Notes: generated by a model not told the origin, from the letters alone. Shown: positions 1 to 4,145, counted from the first letter of the stretch. The stretch: 5,651 bases of DNA from Microcaldota archaeon (GCA_023248455.1 JAHFEN010000059.1:1-5651), one strand, 5' to 3'. Translations and numbers: made by a program.

Positions 1-235
1 CTTCCTCCAAAAGCCCCGAGCACTCGAGGGCCACGCAAATTACAAACATCCCGAAAAGGAAAAGCAGGACCTCAAAATTTATCGACCCTATCGCATCAGA
101 AGTCGAAATCGCCCCAAAAAGCACGGCCGCAGCGGCCCCAGCAGCCATCGCAAGATAAATGGGTATCGAAAACTTCCCTACCTGCCGCACTGCAATCAGG
201 GCAAGCACTATTCCCAGCACTATCAGCGCAATCAT
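1..235 (-). CDS. ArsB/NhaD/SLC13-superfamily membrane transporter, N-terminal fragment
   Basis: Reading the minus strand from the ATG at 235 gives 78 uninterrupted residues that run off the left edge. They contain three strongly hydrophobic stretches (about residues 2-17, 25-43 and 53-72), as expected of a polytopic membrane protein. The third carries EVLLFLFGMFVICVALECSG, which matches the first conserved block of ion-transporter superfamily permeases (citrate/SLC13, arsenite ArsB, Na+/H+ antiporter NhaD), where a Leu-rich helix ends in GMF/GMM before a Glu-x-SG-hydrophobic segment. The ATG at 235 is the first start in the frame after an upstream TAG near 336, and the ribosome site before it is weak (GGCGA). 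The substrate cannot be told from this part. A different overlapping minus-strand frame (96-314) is open too but lacks membrane character. Family assignment is good; ion or anion specificity is open. Confidence 0.78.
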   Translation of the reverse strand, partial: MIALIVLGIVLALIAVRQVGKFSIPIYLAMAAGAAAAVLFGAISTSDAIGSINFEVLLFLFGMFVICVALECSGLLEE

Positions 236-280
236 CCGGTCGCCTTCGCACTCTTCTCTCGCTGTTCGTACTGAATCCCA

Positions 281-295
281 GAAAAAGAATAAAAA
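281..295. repeat. 15-bp A-rich repeat, left copy (leader of transporter gene)
   Basis: GAAAAAGAATAAAAA occurs here and again, identically, at 1744-1758, just before the ATPase start. On the minus strand it reads TTTTTATTCTTTTTC and lies between repeat block A and the transporter ATG. Its base composition is simple, so alone it could be chance, but both copies sit at the same place relative to the longer repeats A and B. It may also serve as a TATA-like or U-rich leader element. Confidence 0.5.
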
Positions 296-320
296 GCCGT
301 GCGCACTCCCCCAAAGCCGT

Positions 321-362
321 GTTGTGCTCAGAAGCTACGTATAAACGTTTTTGTGATACTTA
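321..362 (-). repeat. Direct repeat copy A, between ATPase and transporter genes
   Basis: This 42-bp block matches 1820-1862 (copy B) in the same orientation. The first 19 bases agree at 18 positions (GTTGTGCTCAGAAG-C/T-TACG). A non-matching spacer of 5 bp (6 bp in B) follows, then ACGTTTTT identical, two bases partly different, and GATACTTA identical. It lies 50 bp beyond the stop codon of the ATPase and upstream of the transporter. Together with B it brackets the ATPase gene and its promoter. A shared 13-mer also appears a third time at 2330-2342. Function is not known. Confidence 0.75.
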
Positions 363-411
363 CTTGCAACGTGGCAGTTTTTGGGCGCTTATTGACTTCT
401 ATACGCAGCCG

Positions 412-1737
412 TCAGAATGACAGCAGGAACAGCCACAGCGGCACAAGCTGGACAATTTTCCCATCCTTTGTTTTATGCGCCTCGAACTTGTCTTTTGTGA
501 CCATCACACCGTATTTCACGTTCCCAAAATGCTTGAAGAATGAGTTAAGCCCCTTGAAGTCCTCAGGGATTATGCTGTTCTGGTATTTCACCTCAATCGG
601 GGTAAACACTCCGTTAGGAGCTTCAACTACAAAATCCACCTCATATTTGTTCTTCCAATAGAAGATTGGCCGCCCTGCCTTTGCCAGGTGCGTATAGGCG
701 CAGTTCTCGGCAATCGCGCCAATATTTTTCATGCCAAAGCGGCTCGTGTGGAAGGCCGAGTCCACTAGCATTATCTTTTTCTCTTTCCTGAATTGCTGCG
801 CAGTGCTTTTTGCATAATATTCAACCAGCCTGATTAGATAAGACTCTTCGATGTAATGCAGGTAGTTTTGGGTGGTGTTCTTGTTTTCCGAAATGGCATC
901 TGCAATCTTCCGGTAGCTGAACCGCTGAGCCGCATTCTGGACCAGGAACAGCGCAACCTTTTCGAGGTTTTTCACATCCTTTATTTCCCACAGCTTCACT
1001 ATGTCCTTGTAGATGACCTCGTCAAAATATTCATTCGCTATCTGGTTCTTTTTGTCCGCGGTTGCCAGCACAATCGCTGGAAAACCGCCAAACTCCATGT
1101 ACTCCTGCGCAAACGCGCCCAACCCCAGCCGAACAAGCGCCTTGTAATCCTTTTCAAACTCCTTTTTCATCTGCGGCAAGGCAAGTTTTTTTGCCAGGAG
1201 GAATTCCTCAAAGGAAAACGGGGTCACCGTGGTCGGCATCATCCTGCCGGTGAGGAAATGCAGGTTCTTGCTCGTCCTTAGGGTGGCTGACGAGCCGGAT
1301 ATGATGAATTTGATCCTTCCCCTGTAAGTGTCGTAGAGGTTCTTGCACTGCAGCTCCCATCCGTCATAATACTGCACTTCATCCAGCACCATGAGCTTTT
1401 TGCCCTCACCAAGCGAATCGAAGATTTCTGCAATGTCGGTCAGGTACTTGAAACTCTCGCGCACCTTGACATCGTCGCAGTGTACAAACAGGATATTCTG
1501 CGGGTTGAACTTGTTTTCCTTCATCAGCGCATCCAAGGCCTGGTAGATTATGGTGGTCTTGCCGCAGCGCCTTATGCCGCTTATCACCTGTATGAAATCG
1601 TCGTCAATCCACTTCAATACCTCTGAGAGGTACTTCTTTCTTGCCAGCCCTGGCCAAGAGGAGGGAACCTCACCAGTCCTCCACCATGGATTCAATGCGA
1701 CAAACAACGAAAGCCTTTCAGATGCCATGCTCACCAT
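412..1737 (-). CDS. AAA-type ATPase with DUF4143-like C-terminal domain
   Basis: This 441-residue protein belongs to the large archaeal and bacterial family of stand-alone P-loop ATPases with a DUF4143 C-terminus. The ATPase core shows Walker A GIRRCGKTT (54-62), Walker B KLMVLDEVQ (114-122, D119/E120), a sensor-1-like ISGSS (146-150) and the conserved GR at 164-165 followed by PFSFEEFL. A winged-helix-like segment follows at about 272-303. The C-terminus has a PD-(D/E)xK nuclease-like pattern, D368 then IEVK with E382 and K384, so the restriction-endonuclease-like fold typical of the family is present; whether it cuts DNA is unknown. The biological role of this family is poorly defined. The gene has its own promoter with two palindromes, is bracketed by repeats A and B, and so looks like an independently moving unit. 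ATG 1737 is used; a second ATG at 1728 follows a GGTGA at only 2 bp and is an alternative. Confidence 0.9.
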   Translation of the reverse strand: MVSMASERLSLFVALNPWWRTGEVPSSWPGLARKKYLSEVLKWIDDDFIQVISGIRRCGKTTIIYQALDALMKENKFNPQNILFVHCDDVKVRESFKYLTDIAEIFDSLGEGKKLMVLDEVQYYDGWELQCKNLYDTYRGRIKFIISGSSATLRTSKNLHFLTGRMMPTTVTPFSFEEFLLAKKLALPQMKKEFEKDYKALVRLGLGAFAQEYMEFGGFPAIVLATADKKNQIANEYFDEVIYKDIVKLWEIKDVKNLEKVALFLVQNAAQRFSYRKIADAISENKNTTQNYLHYIEESYLIRLVEYYAKSTAQQFRKEKKIMLVDSAFHTSRFGMKNIGAIAENCAYTHLAKAGRPIFYWKNKYEVDFVVEAPNGVFTPIEVKYQNSIIPEDFKGLNSFFKHFGNVKYGVMVTKDKFEAHKTKDGKIVQLVPLWLFLLSF

Positions 1738-1743
1738 TTGGAC

Positions 1744-1758
1744 GAAAAAGAATAAAAA
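1744..1758. repeat. 15-bp A-rich repeat, right copy (leader of ATPase gene)
   Basis: Identical to 281-295. On the minus strand it lies between the operator region and the ATPase start codon, so it would be in the 5' leader of the ATPase mRNA. It matches the layout around repeat A, except that here a 61-bp operator/TATA module takes the place of the 25 bp between the short repeat and the long repeat. Confidence 0.5.
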
Positions 1759-1764
1759 TCTATG

Positions 1765-1788
1765 TTTTGGTCATTAGATTGACCAAAA
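1765..1788. promoter_or_regulatory. Operator-like inverted repeat 1 of ATPase promoter
   Basis: TTTTGGTCA (1765-1773) and TGACCAAAA (1780-1788) form perfect 9-bp arms around a 6-bp spacer. On the minus strand this lies just downstream of the TATA box, where the transcription start is expected. A bound protein would block initiation. Centre-to-centre distance to operator 2 is 33 bp, about three helical turns, which puts both sites on nearly the same face of the DNA. The regulator is not visible; the ATPase itself has a winged-helix-like segment and could be its own repressor (inference). Confidence 0.8.
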
Positions 1789-1789
1789 T

Positions 1790-1800
1790 CATATATATAT
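1790..1800 (-). promoter_or_regulatory. TATA box of ATPase gene
   Basis: On the minus strand the run ATATATATATG is a strong archaeal TATA-like element lying between the two palindromes. Initiation about 25 bp downstream would fall near 1768, inside operator 1, leaving a leader of about 30 nt before the ATG at 1737. Confidence 0.65.
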
Positions 1801-1819
1801 TGGTCAATGCATTGACCAA
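1800..1819. promoter_or_regulatory. Operator-like perfect palindrome 2 of ATPase promoter
   Basis: A 20-bp perfect palindrome with half-sites TTGGTCA and TGACCAA around the palindromic spacer ATGCAT. The half-sites and the 6-bp spacing are the same as in the repeat at 1765-1788. It covers the place of the BRE, the TFB contact site just upstream of the TATA box, so occupancy would be expected to interfere with TFB. The pair flanking a TATA box is the layout of a repressed promoter. Confidence 0.85.
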
Positions 1820-1862
1820 GTTGTGCTCAGAAGTTACGAGTCTCACGTTTTTCGGATACTTA
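1820..1862 (-). repeat. Direct repeat copy B, between lipoprotein and ATPase genes
   Basis: Second copy of the block at 321-362, one base longer because of a 6-bp spacer (1839-1844). On the minus strand it begins with the TAA stop codon of the lipoprotein gene (1860-1862) and ends directly at operator palindrome 2. The part shared with copy A therefore reaches exactly to the lipoprotein stop on one side and to the ATPase regulatory module on the other. Confidence 0.75.
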
Positions 1863-2240
1863 GTGTCCTATGCTCCCCAAGCATCTGTTTTTCCGGCTTT
1901 CGAGAGTTATTTTTTCGCATGCGCTGGAATTATTAGTTGCGTAAGCGTATTGTTCATAACATGCATCCGGATTCAAATCATCCAGTGCACATACGGAAGA
2001 ATTTTTTGTTTGGAATGCCACTACTCCGTAGCAGTTTAAACCCACACCTTTGCATAATGATGCATTGTTCATCTTTGCAATTGGCATTATTACGTTTCTG
2101 TAAATACACTCCTGTGAGGAATGCGGGCCCCCTTTACGGCAATCAGAAAGATTTTGCTTAATACGATCTTCTATGCTGGGCGTTGTGCAGCCAAAAAGCA
2201 GCATGCCACAAAGAATTAAAATCGCCAGCAAAATTTTCAT
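1860..2240 (-). CDS. Small Cys-rich lipoprotein with four Cys-pair repeats
   Basis: A 126-residue secreted protein. The N-terminus is a lipoprotein signal peptide: MK, a hydrophobic core at 3-16, and the lipobox LFGC with the lipid-carrying Cys18, so the mature protein should sit on the outer face of the cytoplasmic membrane. The mature part has eight more cysteines in four pairs (34/45, 63/70, 84/94, 108/120). Each pair is introduced by N-x-S-x-C (NLSDC, NASLC, NSSVC, NSSAC) and the second Cys is often followed by an aromatic residue, which marks four diverged tandem repeats of about 21-29 residues. Similar Cys-pair repeats occur in exported archaeal proteins of unknown role. Four disulfides are likely (inference). 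Start is supported by GGTG (2246-2249) five bases before the ATG. No specific function can be given. Confidence 0.82.
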   Translation of the reverse strand: MKILLAILILCGMLLFGCTTPSIEDRIKQNLSDCRKGGPHSSQECIYRNVIMPIAKMNNASLCKGVGLNCYGVVAFQTKNSSVCALDDLNPDACYEQYAYATNNSSACEKITLESRKNRCLGSIGH

Positions 2241-2245
2241 TCGAG

Positions 2246-2249
2246 CACC
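2246..2249 (-). promoter_or_regulatory. Ribosome binding site of lipoprotein gene
   Basis: GGTG on the minus strand, 5 nt before the ATG at 2240, complementary to the archaeal 16S rRNA 3' end. It confirms this start, which also gives a complete signal peptide. Confidence 0.7.
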
Positions 2250-2291
2250 ATCAAGAAATTATCAGCAATAGGCTTTTTACGGGTTTTGAGG

Positions 2292-2328
2292 TTTCTATAT
2301 TCTAATAGTGGTAATTAATGATATTAAG
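2292..2328 (-). promoter_or_regulatory. A/T-rich promoter region of lipoprotein gene
   Basis: On the minus strand this A/T-rich stretch offers two TATA-like candidates, TTAATATC at about 2320-2327 and GAATATAG at about 2294-2301. They would start transcription about 60 or about 30 nt before the ATG. Both lie downstream of the structured RNA at 2328-2395, so that RNA is probably not simply the lipoprotein leader. The choice between the two cannot be made from sequence. Confidence 0.4.
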
Positions 2329-2395
2329 CGCTCAGAAGCTACTCCGTTGGGTCATCGCCTTGCGGCTAACCCACTGGAGCGGTGTCATCATAGCG
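2328..2395 (-). ncRNA. Structured RNA candidate with C/D-like ends and GNRA-capped hairpin
   Basis: On the minus strand this intergenic segment has a box C match ATGATGA (2391-2385) near its 5' end and a box D match CTGA (2335-2332) near its 3' end. They are closed by a 3-bp CGC/GCG terminal stem with one extra base before box C, the same geometry as the C/D sRNA at 3940-3998. Inside is a hairpin: CTCC, TGGGT, GCC, loop GCAA, GGC, ACCCA, GGAG, with small internal loops; GCAA is a GNRA tetraloop only on this strand. A TATA-like ATAAATAC lies about 25 bp upstream of the 5' end. It is not a standard C/D guide: the C-to-D distance is 49 nt instead of about 41, no proper D' is seen (GTTA at its place), and the two would-be guides pair with each other. 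It could be a C/D-derived RNA, another kink-turn RNA, or a leader element. Confidence 0.45.
2330..2342 (-). repeat. Third copy of the 13-bp core of repeats A and B
   Basis: GCTCAGAAGCTAC is identical to 326-338 in repeat A and differs at one base from 1825-1837 in repeat B. On the minus strand it reads GTAGCTTCTGAGC and forms the 3' end of the structured RNA candidate, including its box D-like CTGA. The wider flanks do not match A or B. All three copies are in gaps downstream of minus-strand genes. Confidence 0.55.
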
Positions 2396-2407
2396 GAGTG
2401 ATAAGCT

Positions 2408-2473
2408 GGGAGCAGTATTTATGGCTTCCTTTTTGGGTTGAGCCATTGGGATCATCTGTTGCCTTCTGCTCCC
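2408..2473. repeat. Nested inverted repeats after the peroxiredoxin-like gene
   Basis: GGGAGCAG (2408-2415) and CTGCTCCC (2466-2473) are perfect 8-bp arms, and between them ATGGCT (2421-2426) pairs with AGCCAT (2441-2446). The outer right arm touches the stop codon of the peroxiredoxin-like gene, so an RNA hairpin could form at the 3' end of that transcript. It lacks a clear U-run on the minus strand, so a terminator role is not shown. Confidence 0.4.
2416..2424 (-). promoter_or_regulatory. TATA-like box ahead of the structured RNA candidate
   Basis: On the minus strand CATAAATAC lies in the gap after the peroxiredoxin-like gene. Its centre is about 26 bp before position 2394, the predicted 5' end of the structured RNA, the standard archaeal distance. 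This suggests that the RNA has its own promoter. The match to a TATA consensus is fair and no clear BRE is seen. Confidence 0.35.
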
Positions 2474-3039
2474 TATGGTTTCCATTTTATCGAGCAGCCC
2501 TGCGAGAAAAGGAAATCAGGATCCGGTTTCCTGCCTGCCAATACTGAGTCGATAGCTTCTTCCATGTGGTATTTCGAAGGCCGTTTCCAAAACTCAAGCG
2601 GCGTCATGACGTCATCCAGCCTTCCATGGTAGGCGAGCCTCATATCTGAATCGAAAAGGAAAGGGTCGGGGGTGCAGACTGCGCCGAATGCCTTCGCGGT
2701 TTCCTGTGTTTCATCGTATAAGTAGTCGAACTTGAAGCCTTTTTCATTTGCGGTTTTTTTCATCTTCTCAAACGAGTCGTCTGGGTAACTTTTCGCATCA
2801 TTTGGGTTTACGCCAACCATCTTCATGCCTTGGCGTGAATATTTCTCGTAAATCTCGTTCATCCTTCCGAATTTGGCCTGCGCAAACGGGCAGTGGTTGC
2901 AGGTGAATATCACAAGCAGGGCCTTTGCCCCATTATAATCAGAAAGCGAATGCATTTTGCCGTCAGTGCCCTTCAGTGAAAAGTCAGGGGCAGCGTCCCC
3001 GCTCTTCAATTTCTTGGCATCTGATTGGACAAGTGTCAT
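2473..3039 (-). CDS. Peroxiredoxin-like thioredoxin-fold protein (PRX-like1 type, CNHC motif)
   Basis: A 188-residue cytosolic protein of the AhpC/TSA-thioredoxin superfamily. The N-terminus has the family opening GDAAPDFSLKGTDGK (14-28). The redox site follows strand LLVIF: C47-N-H-C50-P, a CxxC typical of the PRX-like1 group rather than the single peroxidatic Cys of true peroxiredoxins. Further family marks are VGVNPND (75-81), the TP with the cis-proline (T123-P124) preceded by C122, TPDPFLFD (123-130), YHGRLDD (137-143) and the C-terminal GCSIKWK with C182. The expected role is thiol-disulfide exchange or peroxide handling; the physiological partner is unknown. The start follows the SD-like GGGGAT and lies 15 bp after the stop of the SerK-like gene, so the two are probably co-transcribed. 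Four cysteines could form a relay (inference). The protein is full length. Confidence 0.88.
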   Translation of the reverse strand: MTLVQSDAKKLKSGDAAPDFSLKGTDGKMHSLSDYNGAKALLVIFTCNHCPFAQAKFGRMNEIYEKYSRQGMKMVGVNPNDAKSYPDDSFEKMKKTANEKGFKFDYLYDETQETAKAFGAVCTPDPFLFDSDMRLAYHGRLDDVMTPLEFWKRPSKYHMEEAIDSVLAGRKPDPDFLFSQGCSIKWKP

Positions 3040-3054
3040 GGCAATCCCCTGAAG

Positions 3055-3849
3055 CTAGTACAATACTATTACTGGCTCGGTGTATCTCCGGATCGAGCTT
3101 TCTCCCAGCCTTCGCTTGAGTGAGGCATCCATCATCTCCTTGCAGACCTCAGGCGACTCGGAAAGCCAGCCCAAGTGCAGGTTCAGCCTGATTATCCTGT
3201 CGGGTATCACGTGCCTGGTGCTCTTGGGTGGCATTGGCTTGCCCTCCACAGCCGCTGATATTATCTCATCCTTGGTGTAAATCCTGCGGCAAAACACAGC
3301 ATAGCCCTGGTTCAGGTACTGCTCCCACCTGTCGTCTGCAACGTACTGCATGTCCCTGCCCTCTGTTGCTGCAATGAACTTCCTCTGCTGGGAAATCACG
3401 CCTTGCACCGAACGCTCGTTGGAATCGTAAAGGTAGCATTCCCTTTTGCCATCGTTCTTCTTCACGTAAAGGAAAGTGGCGTCCATCCTATTTATGGCAG
3501 CCATTCCTGCGTCAAAGTCAACCAGCTCAGGCTTGAACCCGTTTATTTCACCGTGGCCGATTATTTTGGAGACAGGGAACCAGCTTCCAGCCACTATTTC
3601 CGGGCTGTTATAGTCCACCACCTGGCAGGCGGCATTGGGGCACTTGATGAGCTCAAGGACTTTCTTGCGGTGGTTGCCGTCCACCACAATGTAATGATTG
3701 CCCTCCACGATGAGCGGATCCACCAGCCTTCCCATGTTCAGCATTCCCTCGCGCAATCGCTGGAGGTTGAAAGGTATGGTTTCCTCGTGGCTGAGGAGTT
3801 TATCCACAGGGAGTATCTGGAGCCTGCTTATTATTTCTTCCGGAAGCAT
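3055..3849 (-). CDS. SerK/SbnI-like ParB-fold protein, possible free-serine kinase
   Basis: A 264-residue protein with a ParB/sulfiredoxin-like N-terminal domain. Landmarks are PVDKLLSHEE (14-23), the ParB-like strand-and-turn IVVDGNHRKK (54-63), and near the C-terminus the segment PPKSTRHVIPDRI (207-219). This combination recalls the ADP-dependent serine kinase SerK of Thermococcus and the staphylococcal SbnI, where a Glu after KPH, a DGHHR and an S/T-TRHV(L/I)P block build the active site. Here the equivalents are H21-E22, D57-G-N-H60-R61 and T211-R212-H213. I recall the reference sequences only approximately, so the match is to motifs, not an alignment. If active it would make O-phosphoserine, a precursor for cysteine. 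Differences are the N in DGNHR and about 45 extra C-terminal residues ending in VIVLY. Start is backed by GGTG (3855-3858) five bases upstream. Alternative: a ParB-like DNA-binding or nuclease protein. Confidence 0.7.
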   Translation of the reverse strand: MLPEEIISRLQILPVDKLLSHEETIPFNLQRLREGMLNMGRLVDPLIVEGNHYIVVDGNHRKKVLELIKCPNAACQVVDYNSPEIVAGSWFPVSKIIGHGEINGFKPELVDFDAGMAAINRMDATFLYVKKNDGKRECYLYDSNERSVQGVISQQRKFIAATEGRDMQYVADDRWEQYLNQGYAVFCRRIYTKDEIISAAVEGKPMPPKSTRHVIPDRIIRLNLHLGWLSESPEVCKEMMDASLKRRLGESSIRRYTEPVIVLY

Positions 3850-3864
3850 GTGCGCACCGACAAA

Positions 3865-3894
3865 AGAGGCGTAATACTATTTTTAAATGCCTCT
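3865..3894 (-). promoter_or_regulatory. TATA region of SerK-like operon within a short dyad
   Basis: On the minus strand TTTAAAAATA (3878-3887) is a TATA-like element about 26 bp before 3857, giving a very short leader or none before the ATG at 3849. It is flanked by AGAGGC (3865-3870) and GCCTCT (3889-3894), a perfect 6-bp-arm inverted repeat that could be an operator. The dyad is short and may be chance. Confidence 0.45.
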
Positions 3895-3939
3895 GGCGAC
3901 GGATACGTCAATCGACCAGATGGGAATTTTCGCGTTTTT

Positions 3940-3998
3940 GCCTCAGCCGCTGTTAACCACATCACATTGAATCAGCGGTTGTTCATATCATCATCGGC
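3940..3998 (-). ncRNA. C/D box methylation-guide sRNA
   Basis: The minus strand reads as a complete archaeal C/D box sRNA of 59 nt. In order: terminal stem GCC and a G; box C ATGATGA (3994-3988); first guide of 12 nt TATGAACAACCG (3987-3976); box D' CTGA (3975-3972); a 6-nt loop TTCAAT; box C' GTGATGT (3965-3959, one mismatch to RUGAUGA); second guide of 12 nt GGTTAACAGCGG (3958-3947); box D CTGA (3946-3943); terminal stem GGC. Both guides are exactly 12 nt, as in archaeal C/D sRNPs where L7Ae, Nop5 and fibrillarin direct 2'-O-methylation of the target base paired five positions before D or D'. By that rule both guides would address a U, in CGGUUGUUCAUA and in CCGCUGUUAACC. I could not assign these to an rRNA or tRNA site from memory. 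The gene lies in the gap between two divergent protein genes and has no clear TATA box right before it. Confidence 0.82.
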
Positions 3999-4009
3999 GA
4001 ACGCAGATA

Positions 4010-4066
4010 GCCGATGAATTGCTCAACCGCAGTTGAACTGATTCACAGGCGGTTAAGTACTGGCGA
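4010..4066 (+). repeat. Diverged inverted copy of the C/D sRNA gene
   Basis: Reading the plus strand from 4010 gives, in the same order as the sRNA at 3940-3998 on the minus strand, GCCGATGA (4010-4017), CAACCGC (4024-4030), CTGATTCA (4038-4045), GGTTAA (4051-4056) and CTG (4060-4062). The two loci are thus arranged head to head with an 11-bp gap between the GCCGATGA ends. Here the box C is reduced to CCGATGA, the C-to-D' distance is 20 nt, no good C' is seen and box D would be CTGG, so it looks like a decayed duplicate rather than a working guide RNA. TCAAC-CGCA-GTTGA (4023-4036) also forms a small hairpin. Confidence 0.45.
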
Positions 4067-4109
4067 ACAAGATATTAGAAAGTATGCCTTGCTCCTTCTT
4101 CAATGATTC

Positions 4110-4145
4110 GGGGCAGATTTGGAACAAAGCATTAAAATCTGCCCC
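4110..4145. promoter_or_regulatory. Dyad over the riboflavin kinase promoter, likely operator
   Basis: GGGGCAGATTT (4110-4120) and AAATCTGCCCC (4135-4145) are perfect 11-bp arms around 14 bp. A TATA-like ATTAAAAT (4131-4138) overlaps the right arm, and initiation about 25 bp later would fall near 4160, leaving a leader of about 25 nt with a strong ribosome site. A dyad over the TATA box is where an archaeal repressor would act. The downstream protein has a DNA-binding domain of the RbkR kind, known in other archaea to regulate riboflavin genes, so autoregulation is the leading idea. An RNA hairpin from an upstream start is the alternative. Confidence 0.6.

Noticed and set aside
96..314. Open minus-strand frame of 72 codons
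   Set aside because: It overlaps the real transporter N-terminus in another frame; its translation is Cys/Arg-rich without family resemblance, whereas the other frame gives clean membrane helices with a known motif.
321..362. C/D sRNA ending in the CTGAGC of repeats A and B
   Set aside because: No box C (RUGAUGA) is present within the preceding 60 bases on the minus strand in either copy.
1765..1862. CRISPR-like repeat array
   Set aside because: Only two palindromic units with no uniform spacers; their position around a TATA box fits operators.
321..1862. Insertion sequence or transposon carrying the ATPase
   Set aside because: No transposase or integrase and no terminal inverted repeats; only direct repeats bracket the gene.
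2328..2413. tRNA gene
   Set aside because: The length is near that of a tRNA, but there is no T-loop, anticodon arm or acceptor pairing in the right order.
3403..4017. Open plus-strand frame of 204 codons
   Set aside because: It is antisense to the SerK-like gene and runs over the C/D sRNA; no ribosome site and no recognizable protein features.
3991..4017. Intrinsic terminator hairpin TCATCGGC/GCCGATGA
   Set aside because: There is no U-run after the stem and the arms are the box C ends of the sRNA and its inverted copy, which explains the symmetry.
4110..4145. FMN riboswitch before the riboflavin kinase gene
   Set aside because: The region is far too short and lacks the conserved multi-helix FMN element; a single dyad over a TATA box is better explained as an operator.
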